Assembly: GCA_019233755.1 (NCBI GenBank)
Contig: JAFAMD010000052.1
Coordinates: forward strand, 1 to 64,000
Length of the DNA: 64,000 nucleotides
Origin: Acidobacteriaceae bacterium
Lineage (GTDB): Bacteria; Acidobacteriota; Terriglobia; Bryobacterales; Bryobacteraceae
Direction of reading: 5' to 3'
Part shown: piece after piece, positions 16,676 through 24,577 of the stretch
Numbering within the stretch: the stretch's first letter is position 1
Layout of the letters: each line of letters starts with the position of its first letter
Notes under the pieces: model-generated
Databases searched by the model: none
What the model was told of the DNA's origin: nothing
Seen by the model: the letters and a program-made list of their open reading frames with translations, nothing else
Position numbers and translations under genes: made by a program

Positions 16676-19600
16676 GTGTTGAACAATCCCTTTCGGCTCG
16701 GTCGCGCGAACATAGGGGCGCGCCTAACAGCTTGCTTTGTGGCGATCGTCCTGTCGATGATGGCGGCCGATGCCATTGCAATTTGGCAATTTACCCGGAC
16801 TGCAGCGCCCAACAGGCGATTGGCGCAGGCAGACCAGACTTCACTGTCCGTCCTCCGCGTCCAGCTCGATCTGAGCATTTTCCGGGAGAGCTTGACCGCA
16901 TTGGCGAGCACTCATGGCATTCGCCAGTTCACCATCGAAGCCACCGCAGTGAGGCAGAAGTTTGTAGAAGATGTTGCGCGGTCCGCGGAATTGCTTGGCT
17001 CGGCGAGTGATACCGAACAGGACCCGGCGATCCGAAGTGCACTGGAAACACTCCGGATCATGTTGCCGTCTCAGCTCGATACTGCCGTGGAACTGGCGTC
17101 CGCCGGCGACTGGGCTGCGGTCAGCCTGCGGCTCCGGGACCAGGTGCAAGACCTCGTCGACGTGAGTTCATTGCTGGTGGAAAAAGTCGACCGCGAAGTC
17201 TCCCAGCAGCGGGCGGCCGCTATCGAGAGCGGTCGTCGAGCGCAGCGGCAGCTCACGCTCGTGCTTCCTATTACCGCCTTGCTGACGTTGCTTGTCGCCG
17301 TCGCGCTTGGATGGTATGCCACTCAATCGATTACCCACCCTCTTTCGAAACTCGAGGCAGCCGCCCGTGCCCTGGCGCAAGGCGATTTTCAGCATCAAGT
17401 CGCGATCCGCGGCGAAGACGAGCTCGCGCAACTCGGGCAGGTGTTCAACGATACAACGCAGCGGCTCGCAGCTCTGTACGAGACGCTACGAACCAATGAA
17501 GCCCGGTTGCGACTTACGATCGACACCATCCCGGCATACGTGTGGAGTGCTTTGCCGGATGGCTCGGTCGATTTCATCAACCAGCGGTGGCTGGAATTCA
17601 GTGGTCTTTCTCTGGAACAGGGACTCGGGTGGGGCTGGGAAGCCGCCATTCACCCGGAGGACCGCGCTGATTTTGTCGAGAAATGGCGCGAGGCCATTGA
17701 GTCCGGGAAAGCCATGGAAACTGAAGCGCGGGTACGCAGGGCGGACGGGCAGTATCGCTGGCTCTTGATCCGCAACGTGCCGCTGCGCGATGAAACGGGA
17801 AAGATCGTCAAGTGGTACGGCAAGAGCAGTGACATCGATGATCGAAAGCGCGCCGAGGAAGAGTTGCGCGCAGCCGAAACACGCTTCCGCGCCTTTGTAG
17901 ACCACGCGACCGATGCCTTGTTTGTGCACGACGAGCAAGGGCTTATCGTGGACGTTAACCGGCGGGCGTGCGAAAGCCTCGGCTACACTCGCGAGGAGCT
18001 CATCGGCATGTCCCCCTTCCAGTTCGATGCAGCTTTGGATGAAGTGGCTGTGCAGCGGCTGGTCGAGCGCAGCAGGTCTGGCGAAAACGTCGCGTTCGAG
18101 TCTCTGCATCGCCGAAAGGACGGGATCATTTTCCCGGTAGAGGTCAACTCGCGTTCGTTCTGGTTTGGCGACCGCCGATTCGCTTTGTCTTTGGCACGCG
18201 ACATCACCGACCGCAAGCGCGCAGAGGAGGCCCTGCATCGGAGCGAATCCTATCTCGCCGAAGCGCAAAGGCTAAGCCATACGGGCAGTTGGGCGTTAAA
18301 CCCCAGGACACAACAATACTCCTACTGGTCCGACGAAATGCATCGTATTTGGGGCCTTAATCCGCGGAATGGTGTTCCGGATTTCGAAACAGTAAGGGAA
18401 CGTCTTCATCCGGAGGATCGCGAACGAGTGCTCGAATCCTTGAATAGGACCCTGCGCGAGGAAAAGGATACCGCGGACGAATACCGCATTGTGCTGCCCG
18501 ATGGCGCCGTGAAACATATCTATACCCGCCGTCATCCCGTCTTCAATTCGACAGGCCAGCTCGTTGAGTACGTCGGTACAACAATGGATGTAACGGAGCA
18601 GTACCGGAGTAGAGCCGCCCTGGAGAAAGCTTTCGAGGAGATCCAAGAACTCAAGGATCAACTCTACAAAGAGAACCTGGCGCTGCGGGAAGAAGTCGTC
18701 CGGGCCTCGATGTTCGAGGAGATTGTCGGCGCCTCGAAGCCGCTCGAAACGGTGCTTTCCCAGGTCGCCAAAGTGGCGCCGACAGACTCCACGGTCCTGA
18801 TCACGGGAGAGACAGGCACCGGCAAGGAACTCATTGCGCGCGCCATTCACAAGAGGTCCCAAAGATCTGGACGCGCTTTTGTCAGCGTAAACTGTGCTGC
18901 GCTCGCACCGTCGCTGATTTCTTCAGAACTGTTCGGTTACGAAAAAGGAGCGTTTACCGGAGCCACCCAGCGCCATATCGGTCGCTTCGAATTGGCGGAC
19001 GGCGGGACTATTTTTCTCGATGAGGTCGGCGAACTGCCGCCCGAAACGCAAGTCTCGCTCTTGAGAGTCTTGCAGGAACGGGAATTCGAGCGAGTGGGGG
19101 GCACGCAGTCCATTCGTGTCGACGTTCGCGTGATCGCGGCTACCAATCGCGATCTTACAACCGCTATAGCGAACAGAAGCTTTCGACAGGATTTGTTTTA
19201 CCGTTTCAATGTATTCCCGATTGCGGTGCCGCCACTTCGGGATCGTAAGGAAGACGTCTTAATGCTGGTCGAATACTTTGTCCAGCGCTATGCGATTCGG
19301 GCAAATAAAAACATTCGTTCGATTGGCCAGAAAACATTGGACTTGTTCCAGTCGTATGACTGGCCCGGCAATGTCCGTGAGTTGCAGAATGTGGTGGAGC
19401 GGTCAGTGATTCTGACTACCGGTGACGTTTTGCGGGTGGATGAATCCTGGTTTTCCCAAGAATCCTCAGAACCGCCATTTGCCGTTCAAGCGCCCTCCCC
19501 GCTTGCGGCTGGGCAACGCCAAGAACGGGAGATCATCGAGGCAGCACTGGCTGAGAGTAGAGGGCGGGTGTCGGGACCCTCAGGCGCGGCTGCGAGGCTT

Positions 19601-19690
19601 CGAGTGCCGCGCTCGACGCTTGAATCCAGGATTCGAGCACTCAAGATCAACAAGAGTCAATTCAAGTTCGGCAGCCGAAATTCGTCGTAA
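16676..19690 (+). CDS. Membrane-bound sigma-54 activator: sensor-HAMP-PAS(3)-AAA+-HTH (1004 aa)
   Basis: The GTG start at 16676 follows GGAACAGGG. Order: TM1 about 16-38, an extracytoplasmic helical segment to about 190, TM2 about 192-215, HAMP about 213-268, three PAS domains (about 275-390, 395-515, 520-640), a coiled coil (FEEIQELKDQLYKENLALRE), an AAA+ domain with GETGTGKE (about 710) and GAFTGA (about 760), and a Fis-type HTH (GAAARLRVPRSTLESRIRAL). No histidine-kinase module is present, so it is a one-component system passing a periplasmic or PAS-sensed signal straight to sigma-54 transcription. Membrane-anchored activators of this size are uncommon. The upstream sugar-binding lipoprotein is a natural candidate input. 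Confidence 0.92.
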   Translation: MLNNPFRLGRANIGARLTACFVAIVLSMMAADAIAIWQFTRTAAPNRRLAQADQTSLSVLRVQLDLSIFRESLTALASTHGIRQFTIEATAVRQKFVEDVARSAELLGSASDTEQDPAIRSALETLRIMLPSQLDTAVELASAGDWAAVSLRLRDQVQDLVDVSSLLVEKVDREVSQQRAAAIESGRRAQRQLTLVLPITALLTLLVAVALGWYATQSITHPLSKLEAAARALAQGDFQHQVAIRGEDELAQLGQVFNDTTQRLAALYETLRTNEARLRLTIDTIPAYVWSALPDGSVDFINQRWLEFSGLSLEQGLGWGWEAAIHPEDRADFVEKWREAIESGKAMETEARVRRADGQYRWLLIRNVPLRDETGKIVKWYGKSSDIDDRKRAEEELRAAETRFRAFVDHATDALFVHDEQGLIVDVNRRACESLGYTREELIGMSPFQFDAALDEVAVQRLVERSRSGENVAFESLHRRKDGIIFPVEVNSRSFWFGDRRFALSLARDITDRKRAEEALHRSESYLAEAQRLSHTGSWALNPRTQQYSYWSDEMHRIWGLNPRNGVPDFETVRERLHPEDRERVLESLNRTLREEKDTADEYRIVLPDGAVKHIYTRRHPVFNSTGQLVEYVGTTMDVTEQYRSRAALEKAFEEIQELKDQLYKENLALREEVVRASMFEEIVGASKPLETVLSQVAKVAPTDSTVLITGETGTGKELIARAIHKRSQRSGRAFVSVNCAALAPSLISSELFGYEKGAFTGATQRHIGRFELADGGTIFLDEVGELPPETQVSLLRVLQEREFERVGGTQSIRVDVRVIAATNRDLTTAIANRSFRQDLFYRFNVFPIAVPPLRDRKEDVLMLVEYFVQRYAIRANKNIRSIGQKTLDLFQSYDWPGNVRELQNVVERSVILTTGDVLRVDESWFSQESSEPPFAVQAPSPLAAGQRQEREIIEAALAESRGRVSGPSGAAARLRVPRSTLESRIRALKINKSQFKFGSRNSS

Positions 19691-19704
19691 GCACCGGTCA
19701 CGGC

Positions 19705-19749
19705 ATTGTCGAAATTGGCGAAATTGCCGAGATCGGCGAATTTGCCGAC
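19705..19749. repeat. Tandem 9-bp repeat (five units), candidate enhancer site
   Basis: Five consecutive 9-mers follow the pattern ATTGsCGAA with small changes: 19705, 19714, 19723, 19732, 19741. Within them two near-palindromes of the form GGCGAAwTTGCC occur at 19717-19728 and 19735-19746, exactly 18 bp apart. They sit 45-90 bp upstream of a sigma-54 promoter match, the usual place for activator binding. The array could also be read as a degenerate Ile-Gly-Glu coding repeat, but no gene is evident. Confidence 0.55.
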
Positions 19750-19793
19750 GCTCCTTTTGTCCCGACCTTCTTGAAACACAAGTGCTTATCGGT

Positions 19794-19809
19794 TGGCCGG
19801 CGTCTTGCT
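19794..19809 (+). promoter_or_regulatory. Sigma-54 type -24/-12 promoter match
   Basis: TGGCCGGCGTCTTGCT matches the consensus TGGCACGnnnnTTGCw at 10 of 12 defined positions, with the invariant GG and GC at the correct 10-bp spacing. Transcription would begin near 19820, just before the STAS gene at 19834. A tandem repeat suited to activator binding lies upstream. It probably drives the STAS and activator pair. Confidence 0.6.
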
Positions 19810-19833
19810 TCCTAGACAGCCAGGTCCGGCGCT

Positions 19834-20118
19834 ATGAGCTGCAAAATCGAACGACTTCTTAATTCGAACAATTCGGTGGTTTTGCGGGTGAGTGGCCGGA
19901 TCGAGGGAGAGCATGTGGACACCCTCAGAGAAGTTCTCGGACGGGAGGAGCAAGGCGTGGCGCTCGATTTGACTGAGGTCAACCTCGTTGACCGGCAAGG
20001 TGTAAAGCTTCTCGCCGCGAGCGAGGCGAACGGAATCGAACTTCGAAATTGTCCTGCCTATGTGCGCGAGTGGGTCTCGCGTATGAACCGTAATGCGAAT
20101 TCAGGAAGGGAGCCCTAA
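19834..20118 (+). CDS. STAS-domain protein (94 aa)
   Basis: A small single-domain STAS protein of the anti-sigma-antagonist fold: VVLRVSGRIEGEHVDTL, GVALDLTEVNLVDRQGVKLLAASEANGIELRNC. In SpoIIAA-type proteins a Ser sits in a D-S-x-G motif and is phosphorylated. Here the place reads VDRQGVK, so the phospho-Ser is replaced by Arg-Gln and classic partner switching is doubtful. The stop is 4 nt before the next activator start (20123), and the pair follows a sigma-54 promoter match, so it may modulate that activator. Confidence 0.75.
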   Translation: MSCKIERLLNSNNSVVLRVSGRIEGEHVDTLREVLGREEQGVALDLTEVNLVDRQGVKLLAASEANGIELRNCPAYVREWVSRMNRNANSGREP

Positions 20119-20122
20119 GATC

Positions 20123-21262
20123 ATGTTGGACGTTGTCGACACGGGAGCATCACTGGAGTCGTTCAAAAGCCCAGTAGCTCTTACAGAGATCTGCGCGCTA
20201 GACGAGGGGGTCGCCCGGGAACCCATGGCTCCAACTCGGGCGACGCGCGACGAATGCCACTTCGACGAAATCGTCGGGAACAGCGAAGCTCTACGTGCGG
20301 TTTTGTGGGAAATCGAGACAGTCGCGCCAGCAGATTCCACCGTATTGATCTACGGAGAGACTGGCACCGGAAAGGAACTGGTTGCGCGCGCCGTGCACAA
20401 TCTCAGTCCGCGAAAATCGCGGGCCTTTGTCAAGCTCAATTGTGCGGCGATCCCAACAGGCTTGCTGGAAAGCGAGCTCTTCGGCCACGAGAAAGGCGCC
20501 TTCACCGGCGCCGTTACACAGCGGGTAGGGCGGTTCGAGTTGGCCCATTGCGGAACCATATTCCTTGACGAAATTGGCGAAATTCCGCTGGAGTTGCAGC
20601 CGAAGCTTCTACGCGTTCTGCAGGAGCGCGAATTCGAGCGCTTGGGCAGTACGCGGACCATTCACACAGAGGCTCGTCTCATTGCGGCAACCAATCGCGA
20701 TCTGAAGTCAATGGTCGAAGAGAGAAAATTTCGAGCAGATTTGTACTACCGGCTAAACGTCTTCCCGATCAGGGTTCCGGCGTTACGCGAGCGCCCCGAA
20801 GACACTCCCATGCTGGTCTGGCACTTCGTTCAGGAATTCAGCCGCCGGTACGGGCGCGCGATTGAGAGTATCCCTTCGCAGACTATGAAGGCGCTGGTTC
20901 GTCATGAATGGCCCGGCAACATTCGAGAACTTCAAAATGTGATTGAAAGGGCCGTGATCCTATCGAAGGGCCCGCTGCTGACCGTCGACCTCGCCGAACT
21001 CATTCTTGATGATGACGCGACATGCAGTCGACACACTCACGAAAGCCTTGACGATGTGCTGCACGATGCGGAACGGGCTGGAATCCTCCGTGCGCTTGAG
21101 GCGGCAAACTGGATTGTGGCGGGTCCAAGCGGAGCGGCCGCTCGCTTGAGAATCAAGCGGTCGACACTTGTGAGCCGTATGCAGAGGCTCGGAATTCGCC
21201 GCTCCCGCAGCTACACTACTTCCGGTCAACGCGATGTAAACCATCTAGCGGCGTCGGCTTGA
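20123..21262 (+). CDS. Sigma-54 activator without sensor domain (379 aa)
   Basis: The ATG at 20123 is chosen because AGGAAGGGAG lies at about 20103-20112. It encodes an N-terminal stretch of about 55 residues without a known domain, the AAA+ core (Walker A GETGTGKELVARA, GAFTGA, GTIFLDEIGEIP, WPGNIRELQNVIERAV), and a C-terminal Fis-type HTH (AAARLRIKRSTLVSRMQRLGI). It is a close paralogue of the protein encoded at 28992, with most of the AAA+ domain identical by eye. The two copies flank the beta-propeller kinase operon. Its own promoter region may contain sigma-54 and enhancer sites (19705-19809), which suggests autoregulation or a cascade. Confidence 0.92.
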   Translation: MLDVVDTGASLESFKSPVALTEICALDEGVAREPMAPTRATRDECHFDEIVGNSEALRAVLWEIETVAPADSTVLIYGETGTGKELVARAVHNLSPRKSRAFVKLNCAAIPTGLLESELFGHEKGAFTGAVTQRVGRFELAHCGTIFLDEIGEIPLELQPKLLRVLQEREFERLGSTRTIHTEARLIAATNRDLKSMVEERKFRADLYYRLNVFPIRVPALRERPEDTPMLVWHFVQEFSRRYGRAIESIPSQTMKALVRHEWPGNIRELQNVIERAVILSKGPLLTVDLAELILDDDATCSRHTHESLDDVLHDAERAGILRALEAANWIVAGPSGAAARLRIKRSTLVSRMQRLGIRRSRSYTTSGQRDVNHLAASA

Positions 21263-21325
21263 TACGAATACTGAGCACGCCCGAAGCGTAGTATCGTACA
21301 AACAACAACCTGAAAAAGAGATCCG

Positions 21326-24300
21326 GTGTTGCGACGAGTTGTCATCGTGCTGAGCTTTCTCGTGGCGGGCTGCGATTGCAGCTTCGCGTTGAATCGCGAG
21401 CGCTTTGAAAATTCCCAGGCTCAGGGCGGCGATGCTCCCGTGAGGCATCTCAGATTCACTCATCTCACCACGAACGATGGCCTATCTCAAGGCTATGTCA
21501 CTGCCATTCTGCAGGATCGCCGGGGTTTCATGTGGTTTGCCACCCGAGACGGCCTCAATCGCTATGACGGTAATACCTTCGTCGTGTACAAGCACAACCC
21601 GAACGATCCTGGCAGCTTAAGCTCCAACTTTATCCAAGATCTGATGGAAGATGATCGCGGCTATCTGTGGATTGCTACCAACACTGGGGTGAACAAATTC
21701 GACCCCACCACCGAACGATGCACCCGCTATCTTCATGACCCCAACAACCCTAATACCATCGGTGGTGCCTACGTTACAAGCATCGCCCGAGATAGCCGGA
21801 GTTATATTTGGCTTGGCACCGAAGCCAGCGGCCTCGACAAGTTGGATCCAACCACCGGAGCCTTTACTCATTATAGAAATGACAGCGATGGCCAGTTTGT
21901 CGGGAGGATCAGCCACGTTATCGCGGATAGTCATGGGAATATCTGGTTTGTTGGCGAGCGCGGCCTGTTCCATTTAAACCAACAGACGGGACAGATTACT
22001 CGCCCTCCTGCTATCAGGGATGGGCTCAGCGCAGAGAATGTTTATGAAGACGATGCCGGCAATTTATGGATGCTGGCCAATACTCCGATTCCCGCGCTCG
22101 TGAAATATGATCAACCGGCAGAGCGCGTCACGAGATACCCGCTTAGCGTTGGTGCTGCCGGCGTTCTGGCTTCCACGACAAACGGGGGTTCGGTTAACAG
22201 CAACCTTGTGTCTGACGGACAGAATGGATTATGGGTGCCTTCGAGCGAGGGTCTGTATTACTTTGACCGGCGAAGTGAACGTTTCACGTACCGGTTTCAG
22301 CATGATGAAAGCAGCTCGGATAGCCTTGACAGTAATGCCATTCTCTCGGTCTTTCAGGATGGGGGTGGCGTGCTGTGGGTGGGAACTGAGAATGCGGGGC
22401 TCAACATTCTCAATTTCCGCCAAGAACAGTTCGTCCTCTATAGGCATCGCCCCGCCGACCCCAATAGCCTCTCACCCGGCAGGGTCAAGGCGATTTATCA
22501 GGATCCCAACGGCGTTCTGTGGGCAGGCCTGTTTCCTCGCGCCCTGGAAAGATTGGATCGAAAGACGGGAAAAATCACCCATTACGTTCACAAACCGGGC
22601 GATGAAAATACACTCGGTAAAGGCACTAACGTCGATAGTATTTACAAAGATGCAGCGGGTTATCTCTGGGTAGGTGGCGGCGGCTGCGGTCTTGACCGGT
22701 TCGATGAACGCACTGGGCGTTTCAAGCATTACCGGCACAACCCTGATGATCCCAACAGCTTAATCTCTGATAACGTTTTCACGATCTATGGGGACCGAAA
22801 CGGCCACATGTGGGTGGGCCAGCAGTACGGTATAAGCCGCTACGATCCAGCGACGGACAGGTTTACGAATTACCGGCCTGTTCCCAATAATCCGGCCAGC
22901 TTAGTAAATTGGGTCTGGGTCATTTATCAAGATCGTTCCGGCACGTTGTGGTTAGGGACGTTTGGCGGCGCGCTAATCCGTTTCGATGACAAGGCGAAGA
23001 CTTTTGTGAAGTACATGCCCGACTCGCGTGACCTTCACAGACTCAACGGCGGCGGCATCACCACCATCCACGAAGACCGGACTGGAACACTGTGGGTGGG
23101 AGGATTTGACGGACTGTACCGGTATAAGCGGCAAAGCGGAGCGTTCACCCGCTACACCGAAAACCAGGGGCTGCCGAGCAGCACGATTCGCTGCATTCGG
23201 GAAGATGAAGTAGGCAAACTTTGGCTCAGCACTCAGAAGGGCATATCCCGCTTCGATCCTAAGACGGAGACGTTTCGAAACTACGATGTATCCGATGGCT
23301 TGCAGAGCAATGAGTTCAGTGATGGTTGTTATCAAAGCTCAGATGGGGAGATATTCTTTGGCGGGAGCAACGGGTTCAATGCATTTTTTCCTGAAAATGT
23401 CCGCGACAATCCCTACGTGCCGCCGGTAGTAATCACCAGCTTCAGAATCTTCAACAAACCTGTGTCCATTGGCGTTCAGTCGGTACTTAACAAAGCCATT
23501 CCATACGTCGATTCCTTGACTCTCTCCCACCGGGACAATGTATTCTCGTTTGAATTTGCGGCCTTGAGCTACGCAAATTCGCACAAGAACCGCTATCGAT
23601 ATAAGCTCGACGGATTCGAACCTGGCTGGAACGAGGTGGGCAGCAAGCAGCGCCTGGCTACTTACACGAACCTGGACCCCGGAAAATATGTTTTTCGCGT
23701 GCAGGGATCAAACAGCGATGGCGTATGGAATGAACAAGGAGTGTCGTTGCCCATTCTCATCACGCCGCCCTGGTGGAATACGAATTGGTTCCGTGCCTTC
23801 TGCGCGGCCCTATTTGTTGTGTTGCTGTGGGCGGCCTACCAGCTGCGTGTCCGGCAATTGCACCGTCAGTTTGACATGACGCTGGAGGCGCGTGTCGCCG
23901 AGCGTATGCGTATCGCACGCGAGTTGCACGATAACTTGCTGCAGACGGTTCAGGGATTTATGCTGCGCCTCCAGGCAGTCATTGAGACCATGCCTGCGGG
24001 GGCAGTAAAGAATGAGCTCGAAGAGGCTCTTGAGATCGGAGACCGCGCAATTGTCGAGGGCCGTCAAACAGTGCAGGATTTGCGCTCAGCATCCACCACA
24101 AACGATCTGGCGCAGGCTGTAGGCACGCTCGGAGAGGAACTCGCGAGCCGGGACAGCGCGACCTTCCGTCTGGTTGTGGAAGGTCCGGAGCGGCAGCTGC
24201 ATCCCATCGTTCGGGACGAAATCTGCAGCATTGCCCGCGAGGCCCTGCGAAATGCCTTCATCCACGCTTCTGCAAACCATATCGAAGCGGAAATCACCTT

Positions 24301-24577
24301 CGAGGAGCGGTGGCTGCATTTGAGAATCCGCGACAATGGCAAAGGGATCGCTCCTGAAATTGCGGAACAGGGGCGCGCAGGCCATTATGGTCTGGTAGGC
24401 ATGCGAGAGCGGGCGCGTCAGATCGGTTCGAAGTTGCTTATCCTGAGCGGGGCCGGAACCGGGACTGAGATCGAATTGAGTGTTCCGGGTTCGACGGCGT
24501 ACGCCAAGTCGCCGGAAAGATCTCGCTTCGGGCAGCTGCCTGAAAAGTCACTGGAGCGCACGGAGGACAGCGGATAA
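21326..24577 (+). CDS. Two-component sensor kinase with beta-propeller input (1083 aa)
   Basis: GTG start at 21326. An N-terminal export signal (ending near SFALN) leads to 'two-component regulator propeller' repeats covering residues ~35-700 (TNDGLSQGYVTAILQDRRG, MWFATRDGLNRYDGNT and many similar blades). A Y_Y_Y domain follows (NRYRYKLDGFEPGWNEVG, about 750-810), then one membrane helix (about 821-842). The cytoplasmic part is a NarX/DesK-type kinase: HisKA_3 with ARELHDNLLQTVQGFMLRLQ (phospho-His about 865) and a HATPase domain (EALRNAFIHASANH, IRDNGKGIAPEI, GAGTGTEIEL). Such sensors often detect polysaccharides or similar large ligands. Its stop overlaps the next kinase start (TAATG). Confidence 0.94.
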   Translation: MLRRVVIVLSFLVAGCDCSFALNRERFENSQAQGGDAPVRHLRFTHLTTNDGLSQGYVTAILQDRRGFMWFATRDGLNRYDGNTFVVYKHNPNDPGSLSSNFIQDLMEDDRGYLWIATNTGVNKFDPTTERCTRYLHDPNNPNTIGGAYVTSIARDSRSYIWLGTEASGLDKLDPTTGAFTHYRNDSDGQFVGRISHVIADSHGNIWFVGERGLFHLNQQTGQITRPPAIRDGLSAENVYEDDAGNLWMLANTPIPALVKYDQPAERVTRYPLSVGAAGVLASTTNGGSVNSNLVSDGQNGLWVPSSEGLYYFDRRSERFTYRFQHDESSSDSLDSNAILSVFQDGGGVLWVGTENAGLNILNFRQEQFVLYRHRPADPNSLSPGRVKAIYQDPNGVLWAGLFPRALERLDRKTGKITHYVHKPGDENTLGKGTNVDSIYKDAAGYLWVGGGGCGLDRFDERTGRFKHYRHNPDDPNSLISDNVFTIYGDRNGHMWVGQQYGISRYDPATDRFTNYRPVPNNPASLVNWVWVIYQDRSGTLWLGTFGGALIRFDDKAKTFVKYMPDSRDLHRLNGGGITTIHEDRTGTLWVGGFDGLYRYKRQSGAFTRYTENQGLPSSTIRCIREDEVGKLWLSTQKGISRFDPKTETFRNYDVSDGLQSNEFSDGCYQSSDGEIFFGGSNGFNAFFPENVRDNPYVPPVVITSFRIFNKPVSIGVQSVLNKAIPYVDSLTLSHRDNVFSFEFAALSYANSHKNRYRYKLDGFEPGWNEVGSKQRLATYTNLDPGKYVFRVQGSNSDGVWNEQGVSLPILITPPWWNTNWFRAFCAALFVVLLWAAYQLRVRQLHRQFDMTLEARVAERMRIARELHDNLLQTVQGFMLRLQAVIETMPAGAVKNELEEALEIGDRAIVEGRQTVQDLRSASTTNDLAQAVGTLGEELASRDSATFRLVVEGPERQLHPIVRDEICSIAREALRNAFIHASANHIEAEITFEERWLHLRIRDNGKGIAPEIAEQGRAGHYGLVGMRERARQIGSKLLILSGAGTGTEIELSVPGSTAYAKSPERSRFGQLPEKSLERTEDSG

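Noticed and set aside
17486-18268. 260-codon minus-strand open frame inside the PAS region
   Set aside because: The opposite strand encodes clear PAS domains. The antisense translation has no recognisable domain.
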